Source: Corynebacterium urealyticum DSM 7109
Lineage (GTDB): Bacteria; Actinomycetota; Actinomycetes; Mycobacteriales; Mycobacteriaceae
NCBI RefSeq assembly: GCF_000069945.1
Contig: NC_010545.1
Location: 868,001 to 932,000 of the forward strand
Direction: 5' to 3'
DNA: 64,000 nt
In this document: positions 1-12,620 of the stretch, in pieces
How the letters are laid out: every line of letters starts with the position of its first letter
How positions within the stretch are numbered: position 1 is the first letter of the stretch
Notes under the pieces: generated by a model
Told to the model about the DNA's origin: nothing
Seen by the model: the letters and a program-made list of their open reading frames with translations, nothing else
Databases searched by the model: none
Position numbers and translations under genes: made by a program

Positions 1-772
1 CGTGCTCACCGACGAACAGCTGGCACACTGCATGTTCCCGGTCGGGGACACCGTCAAGCCCGAGATCCGCGAGGAGGCCGCCGACGCCGGCTTCGGGGTC
101 GCCAATAAGCCAGATAGCCACGACATCTGCTTCATTCCGGATGGCCGAACTCAGGCATTCCTGGGCTCGAAGATCGGCCTGCGTCCCGGCCTGGTGCGGG
201 ACACCGGCGGGGAGACGGTGGCGGAGCACGACGGCGTGTACGGCTTCACCGTTGGCCAGCGCAAGGGGCTCGGCCTGCCGCGCGAAACGCTGGACGGCCG
301 CCCACGCTATGTCACGGATATCGACGCCCACACGGGCACTGTGACCGTCGGCACCCGGGAGGACCTGCGGGTCGGCGGGATCATCGCCGACCGCCTCAAG
401 CGCCTCGACCCGGAGGTACACGGCCGCGAATTCGATTGTGAGGTGCAGGTGCGCGCCCATGGCGGAGTGGTTCCTGCCCGCGCCCGGCTCGTCGACGACC
501 CAACCCCGGTCACCCCGGCGGGTCGCGTGAAGGAGGCCGACGAGCTGCCGTGGCGCCTGGAGCTGGAGCTGTTGCAGCCCCTGGAGGGCGTGGCGCGTGG
601 CCAGGCCGCCGTGGTCTATCGCCCCGACGAGGACGGGGACATCCTGCTGGGCTCCGGCACCATCCGCGCGACCACCGCCCTCGGAGCCCCGATTGAGGAA
701 CAACCCGCACCCGGCACCGTCGGCGCGGTGGACGCCGACGCCATCGAACAGGGCGAGGACGCCCAGCGATGA
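1..772 (+). CDS. mnmA: tRNA-specific 2-thiouridylase MnmA, 3' part
   Basis: Thiolates U34 of the Lys, Glu and Gln tRNAs, using ATP to adenylate the uridine and a persulfide sulfur donor. The gene enters from the left edge, so the N-terminal PP-loop and first catalytic cysteine lie outside the window. Visible are the segment with the second conserved cysteine ([10 protein letters not shown], about 42 codons in) and the two C-terminal beta-barrel domains, including GQRKGLGL. A Pro/Glu-rich tail of about 25 residues follows the last conserved strand. The TGA stop overlaps the ATG of the next gene (ATGA), so the two are probably translated together. Confidence 0.93.
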   Translation, partial: VLTDEQLAHCMFPVGDTVKPEIREEAADAGFGVANKPDSHDICFIPDGRTQAFLGSKIGLRPGLVRDTGGETVAEHDGVYGFTVGQRKGLGLPRETLDGRPRYVTDIDAHTGTVTVGTREDLRVGGIIADRLKRLDPEVHGREFDCEVQVRAHGGVVPARARLVDDPTPVTPAGRVKEADELPWRLELELLQPLEGVARGQAAVVYRPDEDGDILLGSGTIRATTALGAPIEEQPAPGTVGAVDADAIEQGEDAQR

Positions 773-1827
773 CACGTCTCGGCTGGTGGGAGTCCTTCGC
801 CACGACTCATCCGGACCAGAACAGTGCCCTGGAGGCCGCGCTTCTCCGTGGCGTCGATGTCGATGAGGATACCGGCGCGCCGGGCGGGATCTCCCTGCCC
901 CGCATCCAGCCTGCAGGCCAGCCCGGTGTCAAGGACGTCGCCCTGGACGTCACCGCTCTGACCGCCGGTTTCGCGCAGCTCAACCTCGTGGCGAACCCGC
1001 GGGGATGGGAGATTAGCCACGGCGGCAGCCTGATCGGCCGCCAGACCCGGTCGTACCTTTCGGAGCTCCGAGACCTGGTGCCCGCGGTGCTCGCTGAGCG
1101 GCGCGCTCCGCGGATCATGCTGAACGCTGCCGGGCCCTGGAGCTTTGGCGCCACCGTGGAGCTGGCGGGTCACCCCATCGTGGCCGACCGCCCAGCCTTC
1201 CGGGATATCGCCCTCACGCTGGGCGCTGGGTTGGCGGAGACCGCCGAATGGCTGGCCAGCGCGACCGGCTCGGAGGTGTTCATCGGATTCCACGAGCCCG
1301 CCGTGCCGAAACTACTGGCCGGGCTGGCCGGGGCCACGCGGTGGGACCGGCTGGCCCCGGTGGATCCCGAGCACATCCTCGGCGTGTGGCAGCGACTGCT
1401 CGGCCAGCTGCCCGAGGGGGTTGGGGCCGTGCTGCACGAATGCCCGCCAGAGCTCTTCCGGGATATCCCGCAGGTGGGCTTTGACCGCGTCGGTGTGGCC
1501 GCCGAGCACCTCTTCGGCGAGCAGTCCACCTCGGAGCTCAAGGACGCCATTGGGTCCAGCGTCGGGGCGGGCCAGGGGATCGGCATCTGCGTGCCGCGCC
1601 CCACAGAGCCGCAGGGCTCCGCGGCGAACGAGGACGGTGCCGCCACGTACGCGGGCGCCGTCCAGCGCCTGTGGCAGGAATGGAGCTTCCCCGCGGAGCG
1701 GCTAGTCCAGCAGGTTGACCTCTGCGCGATCACCCCAGGGCTGGACAAGGTCGCTGTGAGCCCGGCCGTTGCAGCCACCTGGTCGGCGATCGCACGGATC
1801 GCCGCACGCAACCTCGCTGCGGGCTAA
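769..1827 (+). CDS. Methionine synthase-like (MetE C-terminal family) protein
   Basis: A 352-residue protein resembling the TIM-barrel zinc domain of cobalamin-independent methionine synthase, without the N-terminal half of true MetE (about 750 residues). Possible zinc-ligand segments are VLHECPP near residue 220 and [10 protein letters not shown] near residue 323. It starts in an ATGA overlap with mnmA. The same pairing upstream of ligA is known in mycobacteria (the Rv3015c type). The actual methyl acceptor and donor are unknown; the family name should not be read as proof of methionine synthesis. Confidence 0.7.
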   Translation: MTRLGWWESFATTHPDQNSALEAALLRGVDVDEDTGAPGGISLPRIQPAGQPGVKDVALDVTALTAGFAQLNLVANPRGWEISHGGSLIGRQTRSYLSELRDLVPAVLAERRAPRIMLNAAGPWSFGATVELAGHPIVADRPAFRDIALTLGAGLAETAEWLASATGSEVFIGFHEPAVPKLLAGLAGATRWDRLAPVDPEHILGVWQRLLGQLPEGVGAVLHECPPELFRDIPQVGFDRVGVAAEHLFGEQSTSELKDAIGSSVGAGQGIGICVPRPTEPQGSAANEDGAATYAGAVQRLWQEWSFPAERLVQQVDLCAITPGLDKVAVSPAVAATWSAIARIAARNLAAG

Positions 1828-1898
1828 GCCTCACCCAGCAGGACAGCCAGGAACGACCAGGTTCGTAGGAGTGAAGCGTTGATCCCAGCGCTCCGGGA

Positions 1899-4085
<2,187 letters not shown>

Positions 4086-4099
4086 TTAGAGTAAGAATC

Positions 4100-4771
4100 A
4101 TGACCGCAGCGCATTTCAATCCGGCTCACATGCTGAGCTTCGACCTAGAGACCACTGGCACCAATCCACTGTCCGCTCGCATCGTGACCAGCGCCATGGT
4201 GCGCATCCGCGGCAGTCAGGTGGAAGACGTCGAATTGCTCGCTGACCCTGGCGTCGAGATCCCCGAGCAAGCCAGCGCGGTGCACGGCATCACGACCGAA
4301 TACGCCCGGGAGCACGGTAAACCGCACGACGAGGTTTTGGCGGAGACCATCCGGGCGATCCGGCAGGGATGGGAGGAAGGCGCGACTCTCGTGGTCTTCA
4401 ATGCGCCCTATGACCTGACTGTGCTGCGCAGCCAAGACCCGAGCTTCACCGTGGACGGCCCAGTGATCGACCCGTTGCTGCTGGACCGCCACTTCGATCA
4501 ATATCGCAAGGGCAAGCGCACACTGGGGGCGGTCTGCGAGCACTACGAGGTGGCCCTCGACAACGCGCACGAGGCCACCGCTGACGCAATCGCAGCGGCC
4601 CGTGTCGCATGGAAAATCGCCCGCGAGCACCCGGAGCTGACCCAGATGAGCGCCGACGAGCTCATGTTGAACCAGTCCACCTGGTACTACGAGCAGCAGT
4701 CCAGCTTGGCGGAGTACTTCCGATCGAAGGGTCGCGACGCCAACGTGAACACCAGCTGGCCGCTGCAATAG
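4100..4771 (+). CDS. DEDDh 3'-5' exonuclease (DnaQ family)
   Basis: A 223-residue single-domain exonuclease of the DnaQ/epsilon type. All motifs are present: FDLETTG (Exo I, near residue 15), FNAPYD (Exo II) and HEATADA with the final His and Asp (Exo III). It probably trims DNA or RNA 3' ends; whether it proofreads for a polymerase cannot be told from sequence. Start ATG 4100 sits 7 bases after TAGAGT (4087-4092), implying a leaderless mRNA. It diverges from ligA, whose promoter box is only 35 bp away. A longer start upstream would run into the ligA coding region, so I rejected it. Confidence 0.85.
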   Translation: MTAAHFNPAHMLSFDLETTGTNPLSARIVTSAMVRIRGSQVEDVELLADPGVEIPEQASAVHGITTEYAREHGKPHDEVLAETIRAIRQGWEEGATLVVFNAPYDLTVLRSQDPSFTVDGPVIDPLLLDRHFDQYRKGKRTLGAVCEHYEVALDNAHEATADAIAAARVAWKIAREHPELTQMSADELMLNQSTWYYEQQSSLAEYFRSKGRDANVNTSWPLQ

Positions 4772-4795
4772 GTCGGTTGCCTATAATTTCTAAAC

Positions 4796-6331
4796 ATGTC
4801 TTCCTCACCACAGCCCACCGCAGCCGATTACCTCAAGGACATCGTCGCAGCGCCCGTCTACCGGGCCGCAAAACACACGCCCACCGACGCGATGCCTGTG
4901 CTGTCCAAGCGCCTGAACAACCGCGTGCTCGTCAAGCGCGAGGACCTGCAGCCAGTGCACAGTTTCAAGATTCGCGGCGCTTTCAACCGCATGGCTCAGC
5001 TGAGCCCGGAGGAACGCAATCGGGGCGTAGTCGCCGCATCCGCTGGTAACCACGCACAAGGGGTGGCCCTGTCCGGACGCGAGCTGGGTATCCAGACCAC
5101 CATCGTGATGCCGGAGATCACCCCGCAGATCAAGGTCGCCGCGGTTCAGGGGCTGGGCGGCGGTGTCCTGCTGCACGGCGCCAACTTCGACGAGGCCAAG
5201 ACGAAGGCCATCGAGCTCTCCGAGACCGAGGGCATGGTCTTCGTCCCACCCTTCGACGACGAGGCGGTCGTCGCCGGTCAGGGAACCATCGGCCTGGAGA
5301 TTTTCCAGGACGTTCCTGAGATCGACCGCGTCTTCGTCCCCATCGGGGGCGGTGGCCTGGCTGCTGGTGTGGCGATCCTGCTCAAGCAGCTAAACCCCAA
5401 GATTCAGGTCATTGGAGTGGAGCCGGAGGAGTCCGCCTGCTTCGTCGCCGCTAAGAAGGCGGGTGAGCCGGTGGACCTGGCCTACACCAGCCTGTTTGCT
5501 GAGGGTGTGGCGGTCAAGCGCATCGGGGATGAGAACTTCCGCATCCTGAACGAGTGGCTGGATGACGTCGTGACCGTCACCTCCGACGAGATCAGCGCGG
5601 CGATCAAGGACATCTTCGACGATACCCGCGCGATCGCCGAGCCCGCCGGCGCGGTGGCGCTGGCAGGCCTCAAGCGCTACTGCGCCGAGCACGAGATCAC
5701 CGATGAAACGCTCGTCCACGTGCTCTCGGGCGCCAATGTCAACTTCCACTCCCTGCGCTATGTTTCCGAGCGCGCGGAGCTCGGTGAGGGCAGCGAGGCC
5801 CTGTTCGGCGTGACAATCCCCGAGGCTAAGGGCGCGTTCCTGGACTTTTGCACCGTCCTGGGTAGCCGCGCGGTCACCGAGTTCAGCTACCGCGTGGGGG
5901 AGACCGACGAACCAGCGAAGATCTTCGTCGGTGTGCAGCTTAAGGGTGGCCACCAGGAGCGGGAATCCATCCTCACCGACTTGGCTGCGGCTGGTTACGG
6001 GGTGGTCGACCTCTCCGAGGACGAGGTGGCCAAGGAACATGTGCGGTACATGATTGGCGGCCAGCCGCCGCACGCTGTGACCGAGAGCGTGTTCGCTTTC
6101 GAGTTCCCGGAGCACCCGGGTGCCCTCATCCGTTTCCTGGAGGTGCTGGGAACCCGGTGGAATGTGTCGGCCTTCCACTACCGCAGCATCGGCATGGACT
6201 ATGGCCGCGTGCTCGCCGCGTTCGAGAATGTGGAGGGGGACCCAGAGTTCGCCGAGCACCTGGAGAAGCTGGGCTATCACGCCACTGAGGTCAGCTCCAG
6301 TCCAGCTTATCAGTTCTTCCTGAAGGCCTAA
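4796..6331 (+). CDS. ilvA: Biosynthetic threonine dehydratase IlvA
   Basis: PLP enzyme converting L-threonine to 2-oxobutanoate and ammonia, the entry step of isoleucine synthesis. The PLP lysine is K58 in HSFKIRGA; SAGNHAQG binds the substrate carboxylate and GGGGLAAG the PLP phosphate. The 511-residue length gives room for two C-terminal ACT-like regulatory domains (about 335-505), as in the enterobacterial enzyme; C. glutamicum IlvA is shorter (about 436). That suggests isoleucine feedback control. TATAAT (4782-4787) lies 8 bases before the ATG, so the message is probably leaderless. A convergent terminator follows. Confidence 0.95.
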   Translation: MSSSPQPTAADYLKDIVAAPVYRAAKHTPTDAMPVLSKRLNNRVLVKREDLQPVHSFKIRGAFNRMAQLSPEERNRGVVAASAGNHAQGVALSGRELGIQTTIVMPEITPQIKVAAVQGLGGGVLLHGANFDEAKTKAIELSETEGMVFVPPFDDEAVVAGQGTIGLEIFQDVPEIDRVFVPIGGGGLAAGVAILLKQLNPKIQVIGVEPEESACFVAAKKAGEPVDLAYTSLFAEGVAVKRIGDENFRILNEWLDDVVTVTSDEISAAIKDIFDDTRAIAEPAGAVALAGLKRYCAEHEITDETLVHVLSGANVNFHSLRYVSERAELGEGSEALFGVTIPEAKGAFLDFCTVLGSRAVTEFSYRVGETDEPAKIFVGVQLKGGHQERESILTDLAAAGYGVVDLSEDEVAKEHVRYMIGGQPPHAVTESVFAFEFPEHPGALIRFLEVLGTRWNVSAFHYRSIGMDYGRVLAAFENVEGDPEFAEHLEKLGYHATEVSSSPAYQFFLKA

Positions 6332-6415
6332 GCCACTTCCGCTCCTGGCAGCCCAACCCGAGCTGGCTTACTCCCAGCGGGGCCCTCTCCAATGGGGCCT
6401 GCCTGGTTGGAGCCC

Positions 6416-6454
6416 GCCCCCGACGGTCGGTACACCCGGCTGCGGGGGCTTTTT
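6416..6454 (+). terminator. Intrinsic terminator after ilvA
   Basis: Inverted repeat GCCCCCG / CGGGGGC (6416-6422 and 6443-6449) followed by TTTTT. It sits between two convergent genes and would end ilvA transcription. Confidence 0.7.
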
Positions 6455-6457
6455 GCA

Positions 6458-7141
6458 TTATCCGGCGAAGAACGCGCCCAGGATGCTGCCCAGCTGCCGC
6501 AGGTGCTCGACCTCGGAGAGCAGGAAGTCCGGGCCACCTGGGCGTCCCACGATGAGGATTAGCGAGGAACCCTCGATGGGGGTGGCAGCGAGGGCGGAGT
6601 CCATGACCGCCCAGGGCTCGGGGATCCAGTCCTCCTGCTCAGTGTTGAGTACGCGGGCCTCGAGCACTGGCGCGGAGTCCAGCTCCTGGCCGTTGTCCTC
6701 AGGCGCCGCGCTCGAGGCGGCGATGCGGTGGGTGCGGGGATCCGTGTCCAACACGATGGCCCAGCCGGCGGACATGGAACGCGGTAGATCCGCCATCAGC
6801 GTTTCCAGAGCCTCTGCGGGGCGGGACCGTCGCGCCGCGATGGAGGCCAGCATCTGCACCTGGCCCCGGCGGTCGATCGAGCCGGAGAACGGGCGGATGG
6901 AGTCGACGAACACGCCCTCGACTTCCTGGGCTGCGGTGATCAAGACGTCCGGCAACGTGCCGTGGGGCAGATCCACGACGATGTCGTCAACGACGACAAT
7001 CTCGTTGGGCAGGGAGTCGTCCTCGTCGTAGCCGACGATGTCGACGCCTTGGATGTTGCCGTCGACGTTGCCGAGCGCCTGGGCGATTTTGCCGAGGGCG
7101 CCGGGCGAATCGGGTACGCGCACGCGCATCAAATAAGACAT
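6458..7141 (-). CDS. ACT-domain protein
   Basis: A 227-residue protein with an N-terminal ACT domain (MSYLMRVRVPDSPGALGKIAQAL onward, about residues 1-75), the fold that usually binds amino acids. The rest resembles a sensor-type domain of unknown function. The homologous gene stands in the same place, between ligA and gatC, in mycobacteria (Rv3013 type). It is transcribed divergently from gatC. TAGACT lies 6 bases upstream of its ATG, so it is probably leaderless. The ligand is unknown; its position beside ilvA and near gatCAB only hints at amino acid sensing. Confidence 0.75.
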   Translation of the reverse strand: MSYLMRVRVPDSPGALGKIAQALGNVDGNIQGVDIVGYDEDDSLPNEIVVVDDIVVDLPHGTLPDVLITAAQEVEGVFVDSIRPFSGSIDRRGQVQMLASIAARRSRPAEALETLMADLPRSMSAGWAIVLDTDPRTHRIAASSAAPEDNGQELDSAPVLEARVLNTEQEDWIPEPWAVMDSALAATPIEGSSLILIVGRPGGPDFLLSEVEHLRQLGSILGAFFAG

Positions 7142-7238
7142 GCCTAAAGTCTAGCGATCCGAGCGAAAAACTTAAGGAGTTCTTTTCCGGCCGGGGCATG
7201 CTAGGTGAACGTGGCAGGGCTTGACTAGAGTTATGGGC

Positions 7239-7544
7239 ATGTCTGAAATTTCCCGCGAAAATGTTGCCCACTTGGCCAAGCTGGCGCGCCTGGAGCTCTC
7301 GGAAGATGAGCTGCAGAGCTATGCCGACCAGATCGACGACATCATCGAGCACGTCGCCGCGATCTCCAAGGTCGATACCGAGGGCGTTGATCCGCTGAGC
7401 CACCCGACTCAGAACGTCGATGGTGCTGTCTCCGTGATGCGCGAGGACGTCGTCATGCCCGTGCTGACCGCCGAGCAGGCCCTGGACCAGGCACCGGCAG
7501 TGCAGGATCAGCGCTTCCAGGTTCCACAGATCCTCGCCGATTAA
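7239..7544 (+). CDS. gatC: Asp/Glu-tRNA amidotransferase subunit C
   Basis: Small subunit (101 residues) that holds GatA and GatB together in the GatCAB complex. The family pattern is clear: MSEISRENVAHLAKLARLEL at the N-terminus, PLSHPTQN in the middle and a C-terminal extended tail ending FQVPQIL. I chose ATG 7239 because TAGAGT (7226-7231) is 7 bases upstream and because the protein then begins at the conserved residue; ATG 7233 is two codons upstream in frame. gatA follows after 100 bp. Confidence 0.95.
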   Translation: MSEISRENVAHLAKLARLELSEDELQSYADQIDDIIEHVAAISKVDTEGVDPLSHPTQNVDGAVSVMREDVVMPVLTAEQALDQAPAVQDQRFQVPQILAD

Positions 7545-7644
7545 CCTGCCTTAGCTTTGTGCCTGGCTGGCACGCCGGAATAACAACACCAACTCCACGC
7601 AGCGAACCCACGTTCGCAGATGATTACAGCTCAAAGGATTATTG

Positions 7645-9153
7645 ATGACTGAAGCTCAGCGCCTGACGGTCGGGGAGCGTACGGACTCCGACTTCACGAC
7701 CTGGACCGCCGCCGAACTGGCAGAGAAGATTCACTCGCGGGAAATCAGCTCTGTCGAGGTGACCCAGGCTCACCTGGACCGCATTAGCGACGTTGATGGG
7801 GAGATCAACGCCTTCATTCACGTCAGTGCCGACGAGGCACTGGCTGCCGCCCACAACGTCGACGCCGCCATCGCCGCGGGTGATACGCCGACCTCGAGCC
7901 TGGCCGGCGTGCCGCTCGCGCTGAAGGATGCCTTCGTCACCACCGACGCGCCCACCACCTCCGGGTCGAAGATGCTGGAAGGCTACATGAGCCCCTACGA
8001 CGCGACGCTGACCTTGCGTCTGCGCAGCGCTGGCATCCCGATCCTGGGCAAGACCAACATGGATGAGTTCGCGATGGGCTCCTCCACCGAGAACTCCGCT
8101 TATGGCCCGACCCGTAACCCGTGGGATCTGGAGCGTACCCCGGGTGGTTCCGGCGGTGGCTCCTCCGCGGCGCTGGCTGCGGGCATGGCTCCGCTGGCTA
8201 TCGGCACGGACACGGGTGGTTCCATCCGCCAGCCGGCCGCGCTGACCAACACCGTGGGCGTGAAGCCGACCTACGGCACCGTGTCCCGCTACGGCCTTAT
8301 CGCCTGCGCTTCCTCCCTGGATCAGGGTGGCCCGGCGGCCCGCACGGTCAAGGACACCGCTCGCCTGCACCAGGTCATCGCGGGCTTCGACCAGAATGAC
8401 GCCACGTCCTCCCGCCACGAGATCGCCGATGTCGTCGCAGCCGCTAAGCAGGGTGCAAACGGCGACCTCAAGGGCGTGAAGGTTGGTGTGGTCAAGCAGT
8501 TCCAGCAGGCAGAGGCCCTGCAGGTGGGCGTGCGTGAGCGCTACGAGGCCAACCTGGAGCAGCTGAAGTCCCAGGGTGCGGAGCTCATCGAGGTCGACTG
8601 CCCGAACTTCGACCACGCGCTGAACGCCTACTACCTGATCCAGTTCTCCGAGATCTCCTCCAACCTCGCCCGCTTTGACGGAATGCGTTACGGCCTGCGC
8701 GCCGGCGACGACGGCACCCGCAGCGCCGATGAGGTCATGAGCCTGAGCCGTGCGGAGGGCTTCGGCCCGGAGGTTAAGCGCCGCATCATGCTGGGTACCT
8801 ACGCGCTCTCCGTCGGTTACTACGATGCCTACTACCTGCAGGCACAGCGCGTGCGTAATCTCGTCGCGCAGGACTACGCCAAGGCCTTCGAGCAGGTGGA
8901 CATCATCGCCGCGCCGACGACCCCAACCACCGCGTTCAAACTCGGCGAGCTGGTCGACGACCCACTGCAGATGTACCTCTTCGACCTGTTCACCCTGCCG
9001 CTGAACCTTGCCGGCGTCTGCGGCATGTCCCTGCCGGGCGGCCTGAGCAGCGATACCCAGCTGCCGACGGGCCTGCAGCTGATGGGCCCAGCCCACGGCG
9101 AGGATCGCATCTACCGCGTCGGCTCCGCCTTCGAGGCCGGTCGCGAGAACTAA
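7645..9153 (+). CDS. gatA: Asp/Glu-tRNA amidotransferase subunit A
   Basis: Amidase subunit that releases ammonia from glutamine and passes it to GatB, which amidates Glu-tRNA-Gln (and Asp-tRNA-Asn). The amidase signature with the Ser-cisSer-Lys triad is present: LKDAF carries the lysine, and the [14 protein letters not shown] to [10 protein letters not shown] stretch carries the two serines. 502 residues is the normal length. ATG 7645 is preferred over the TTG just before it, with AAAGGA about 10 bases upstream. Separated from gatB by three genes, the same split arrangement as in mycobacteria. Confidence 0.97.
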   Translation: MTEAQRLTVGERTDSDFTTWTAAELAEKIHSREISSVEVTQAHLDRISDVDGEINAFIHVSADEALAAAHNVDAAIAAGDTPTSSLAGVPLALKDAFVTTDAPTTSGSKMLEGYMSPYDATLTLRLRSAGIPILGKTNMDEFAMGSSTENSAYGPTRNPWDLERTPGGSGGGSSAALAAGMAPLAIGTDTGGSIRQPAALTNTVGVKPTYGTVSRYGLIACASSLDQGGPAARTVKDTARLHQVIAGFDQNDATSSRHEIADVVAAAKQGANGDLKGVKVGVVKQFQQAEALQVGVRERYEANLEQLKSQGAELIEVDCPNFDHALNAYYLIQFSEISSNLARFDGMRYGLRAGDDGTRSADEVMSLSRAEGFGPEVKRRIMLGTYALSVGYYDAYYLQAQRVRNLVAQDYAKAFEQVDIIAAPTTPTTAFKLGELVDDPLQMYLFDLFTLPLNLAGVCGMSLPGGLSSDTQLPTGLQLMGPAHGEDRIYRVGSAFEAGREN

Positions 9154-9178
9154 GGCCCCGCGAACTAAGCACGCAGGC

Positions 9179-9220
9179 AGCGGCCCCACACCCCAGATTC
9201 GATTTGGGCGTGGGGCCGCT
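9179..9220 (+). terminator. Strong hairpin after gatA
   Basis: An 11-bp perfect stem, AGCGGCCCCAC / GTGGGGCCGCT, with no following T-run. It lies between gatA and the promoter box of the next gene, so it probably ends or protects the gatA transcript. Confidence 0.5.
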
Positions 9221-9237
9221 GGCGTACAGTAGACCCT

Positions 9238-9915
9238 ATGGTTACTACGGGTGATGGCTGGGCAATTGGCGTCGATGGCTCCCGCAGGTGGGGGACCCTG
9301 GGGGCAGCCGGGCTGTTCCTGTGCGCCCCGGCCGAAGACTCCGCCGAGCCGGTCGTCCTGATGCAACACCGTGCCTGGTGGACCAACCGCGGGGATACCT
9401 GGGCGCTGCCGGGAGGCGCGATCGACCACGGCGAGTCTCCCGAGCAGGGCGCGATGCGTGAGACTCAGGAGGAGACCGGGATCGACCCCGCGGACGTCAC
9501 CGTCCTGGACACGCTAGTTACCTCCCGCGTCGAGCTGGACCACGTGCTGCGCCGCGAAGCCGTCCTCCCGGAGGAAGAGCACTTGCTGGATCCGGTGCGC
9601 GCCATGATCGAGCGAGACGGCGATGTCCGCCAGGCGCTGCAGGAACAGCCCATTCACCACCCGGAACACGGGGGACGTGCGGTCTTCGGGCTCGGCGCCA
9701 AGTTCTGGTGGGAGGTGCTCGACGAGACCGTGACCGAGTGGCGGTATAGCACCGTCATCGCGCGCGCTGAGCACCCGCTGGACTTCATTCTCACCGAGGA
9801 ATCCACGGACCTTCGCTGGCAGCCGCTCTCACAGCTGGAGGAGCTCAACCTCATGCCCGAATTCCGTGCCACGCTGCCGGAGGTCCGCCAGCGGGTGGCG
9901 TGGCTCTGGGGCTAG
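9238..9915 (+). CDS. Nudix hydrolase
   Basis: A 225-residue pyrophosphohydrolase of the Nudix superfamily. The Nudix box GGAIDHGESPEQGAMRETQE followed by ETGI (about residues 60-84) fits GX5EX7REUXEEXGU. It would cleave a nucleoside diphosphate linked to another moiety; the substrate cannot be assigned. TACAGT (9225-9230) lies 7 bases before the ATG, so the mRNA is probably leaderless. It stands alone between gatA and an MFS gene. Confidence 0.85.
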   Translation: MVTTGDGWAIGVDGSRRWGTLGAAGLFLCAPAEDSAEPVVLMQHRAWWTNRGDTWALPGGAIDHGESPEQGAMRETQEETGIDPADVTVLDTLVTSRVELDHVLRREAVLPEEEHLLDPVRAMIERDGDVRQALQEQPIHHPEHGGRAVFGLGAKFWWEVLDETVTEWRYSTVIARAEHPLDFILTEESTDLRWQPLSQLEELNLMPEFRATLPEVRQRVAWLWG

Positions 9916-10012
9916 AGCTCGAACCCTGCTCCAAAACTGTCCCCGCCGGAGCCGGACGGGACTGATCTGGCGATCCCGCCTGGCGTGGAGGTGCGATCGG
10001 GTAGGTGATTAG

Positions 10013-11458
10013 ATGGTGCCTGTGACTGCGCATAAGTACCCAACGCTTCCGCTGAACAGTAAGGCAGCCTGGCGGGCGCTGACCGCCCTGTGCATCGGTT
10101 TCTTCATGATCCTACTGGATCAATCGATCGTGGCTGTTGCCACGCCGGATCTGCAGTCACAGCTGGGCGCCACCTATAACCAGGTCATCTGGGTGACCTC
10201 GGTGTATCTGCTCTTTTTCGCCGTTCCGCTGCTGGTCACCGGACGGCTGGGAGACCGGTACGGGCCGAAGAACGTCTACATCGTGGGCATGGTGATCTTC
10301 ACACTGTCCTCACTGGCGTGCAGCTACTCCGTGACGATCGAGTGGCTGATGCTCTCCCGGGCGGTGCAGGGGCTCGGCGCGGCACTGCTGACCCCGCAGA
10401 CCATGTCGGTGATCAACCGGATCTTTCCGCGGGAGAAGCGGGGCGCAGCCATGGGGGTGTGGGGAGCCGTGGCCGGCCTATCCACGATGATGGGGCCGAT
10501 TCTGGGAGGGATTATCACCTCCACGCTTTCATGGCATTGGATCTTCCTGGTCAACGTGCCGATCGGCATCCTGTCCATCGTGTTGGTTGTGGCTTGGGTG
10601 CCGCCCTTCGAACCCACCGATAAGCCCATCGACGGGATCTCAATGGCCCAGTCCATGCTCGCGGTCAGCTGCCTTATTTTTGCGATTCAGCAGGGCGAGA
10701 CCGTTGGCTGGGCATGGTGGATCTGGGTCGTGATGGCCGTAGGTATCGCCATCGGAGTGCTCTTTTTCCACCGACAGGCCCGGCTCACCCATGGTGCGAA
10801 AAGTAAGGATCCGGTCCTGCCGACCACGCTGTTTTCCCGCCGCAGCTTCGCGATGGGAAACCTCGCTATCTTCACGATGGGCTTTGCCACCGCGAGCATG
10901 ATGCTGCCGCTGATGATGTACCTGCAGCAGGTCCACGGACTCTCCGCGATGACGGCTGTGGCCTATGTGTTGCCCATGTCCGTCCTGGCATTGCCGCTGT
11001 CACCCTGGATCGGTTGGCTCATCGACCGGAAGGACGCCCGGCCCATCGCCGTCACCGGCTTCGTGTTCATGATTGCCGGGATAATCGGGCTGTTTTTCTG
11101 CCTTCGTCCGGGAGGGACAGCTGGGGCAATCATCGTGCCCATGCTGCTGCTGGGGGCGGGTAACGCTGCCTTCTGGTCGCCCAATTCTGCGATGACGCTG
11201 CGGGACTTGCCTCCCCACCTGGCCGGTGCCGGGTCGGGGGCGTATAACACTATCCGCCAGGTTGGTGCGGTCACCGGCGTGGCCGTGGTGGGAGCTGTCC
11301 TCCAGGTGCGCTTGAGCTACTACGGCGACGCAGCGGGGGAGCAGCTTGCCTATGCCTTCGGCCAGTCCTTCCTCCCGATTGCTGCTGCACTGCTGGTCGG
11401 GCTCGTGGCTACGGCCCTCTCGGGGAGTGCCAAGCCAGGACCAGGCCCGCGCCACTAG
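10013..11458 (+). CDS. MFS drug exporter, DHA2 (14-helix) type
   Basis: A 481-residue membrane protein with about 14 predicted helices, resembling EmrB/QacA-type proton-drug antiporters. Landmarks are [11 protein letters not shown] in helix 1 (motif D1), [10 protein letters not shown] between helices 2 and 3 (motif A) and the GPILGG segment of motif C in helix 5. Substrates are unknown. Either ATG 10013 or GTG 10022 could start it; the two differ by three residues. It lies on its own transcriptional unit before pfkA. Confidence 0.85.
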   Translation: MVPVTAHKYPTLPLNSKAAWRALTALCIGFFMILLDQSIVAVATPDLQSQLGATYNQVIWVTSVYLLFFAVPLLVTGRLGDRYGPKNVYIVGMVIFTLSSLACSYSVTIEWLMLSRAVQGLGAALLTPQTMSVINRIFPREKRGAAMGVWGAVAGLSTMMGPILGGIITSTLSWHWIFLVNVPIGILSIVLVVAWVPPFEPTDKPIDGISMAQSMLAVSCLIFAIQQGETVGWAWWIWVVMAVGIAIGVLFFHRQARLTHGAKSKDPVLPTTLFSRRSFAMGNLAIFTMGFATASMMLPLMMYLQQVHGLSAMTAVAYVLPMSVLALPLSPWIGWLIDRKDARPIAVTGFVFMIAGIIGLFFCLRPGGTAGAIIVPMLLLGAGNAAFWSPNSAMTLRDLPPHLAGAGSGAYNTIRQVGAVTGVAVVGAVLQVRLSYYGDAAGEQLAYAFGQSFLPIAAALLVGLVATALSGSAKPGPGPRH

Positions 11459-11528
11459 TGTTGCTGGCATAAGGCTGCAACGTAACCACACGTGCCGGTG
11501 GCACAGCTCGGGAGGAGAACTCGAAGAT

Positions 11529-12566
11529 ATGCGTATCGCGATTTTGACCAGTGGTGGGGATTGCCCCGGCTTGAACGCAGTGATCCGTGGTGTCGTGCGC
11601 ACCGCGGGTGCCGCAGGTGTTGAGGTCATCGGCTTCGAAGATGGCTACCAGGGGCTGGTGGAAAACCGTGTGGTCCCGCTGTATGACGACGCCTACATCG
11701 ACCGCATCATTCGTTACGGCGGCACGATTCTCGGTACCGGCCGGCTCCACCCCGATAAGTTCAAGGCTCAGATCGACACGATCAAGGCCAACCTCGCGGA
11801 GCATGAGGTCGACGCGCTGATCCCGATCGGTGGTGACGGCACCCTGCGGGGCGCGCAGTTCCTGCACGATAACGGCATCCCGGTCGTGGGCATCCCGCAG
11901 ACCATCGATAACGACGTCGATGGCATGGATTACACCTTCGGCTTCGACTCCGCCGTCGCCGTGGCCACCGAGGCCATCGACCGCCTGCACACCACTGCAG
12001 AATCCCACAAGCGCGTCATGATCGTTGAGGTGATGGGCCGCCACACCGGCTGGATCGCCCTGCACGCAGGCATGGCCGGTGGTGCCCACGACGTCCTGCT
12101 GCCGGAGTTCCCCTTCGATATCGACGAGGTCTGCGCCCGCATGGAGAAGCGCTTCGAGCAGGGCGAGCGCTATGGGATCATCTGTGTGGCAGAAGGCGCG
12201 GAACCGAAGGGCGGCAACCTGGACGGCCAGGGGGATGGTGAGGAGGAACTCGATGAATTCGGGCACGTCAAGCTTCAGGGCATGGGCTACCAAGTGGCCC
12301 GAGCCGTGGAAAAGCGGCTTGGCGTGGAGGTGCGCTCCTCCGTTCTGGGGCACCTGCAGCGCGGCGGCACACCGACTGCCTTCGACCGGGTGCTGGCCAC
12401 CCGCTGTGGAGTCAATGCCACCAAGGCGGTGCTCGAAGGCAAGACCGGAAAAGTGGCGGCCCTGCACGGCGAGAAAATCGATCTTATCGACTTCGATCAG
12501 GCCGTCGGGCGGGTGAAGTCCGTGCCCGACTACCGCTACCAAAACCTTCAGGGCCTGCTGGGTTAA
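11529..12566 (+). CDS. pfkA: 6-phosphofructokinase
   Basis: Phosphorylates fructose 6-phosphate in glycolysis. A 345-residue actinobacterial PfkA with [14 protein letters not shown] at the N-terminus, GGDGTLRG at the phosphoryl-donor loop and the catalytic TIDND motif. The GGDGT form is typical of ATP-dependent enzymes, while PPi enzymes usually have GGDDT, so ATP is the likely donor. ATG 11529 follows GGAGGAG at a good distance; longer in-frame starts would overlap the MFS gene and lack homology. Its place between gatA and gatB matches the mycobacterial order. Confidence 0.95.
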   Translation: MRIAILTSGGDCPGLNAVIRGVVRTAGAAGVEVIGFEDGYQGLVENRVVPLYDDAYIDRIIRYGGTILGTGRLHPDKFKAQIDTIKANLAEHEVDALIPIGGDGTLRGAQFLHDNGIPVVGIPQTIDNDVDGMDYTFGFDSAVAVATEAIDRLHTTAESHKRVMIVEVMGRHTGWIALHAGMAGGAHDVLLPEFPFDIDEVCARMEKRFEQGERYGIICVAEGAEPKGGNLDGQGDGEEELDEFGHVKLQGMGYQVARAVEKRLGVEVRSSVLGHLQRGGTPTAFDRVLATRCGVNATKAVLEGKTGKVAALHGEKIDLIDFDQAVGRVKSVPDYRYQNLQGLLG

Positions 12567-12620
12567 AAGCGCCCGAGCCGATTACAGATGACCGGTGGCA
12601 AAGGTACTAAGATGGGCGCC

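Noticed and set aside
7639..9429. A 596-codon open frame on the - strand opposite gatA
   Set aside because: It mirrors gatA codon bias in high-GC DNA, has no recognisable domain, and gatA is certain.
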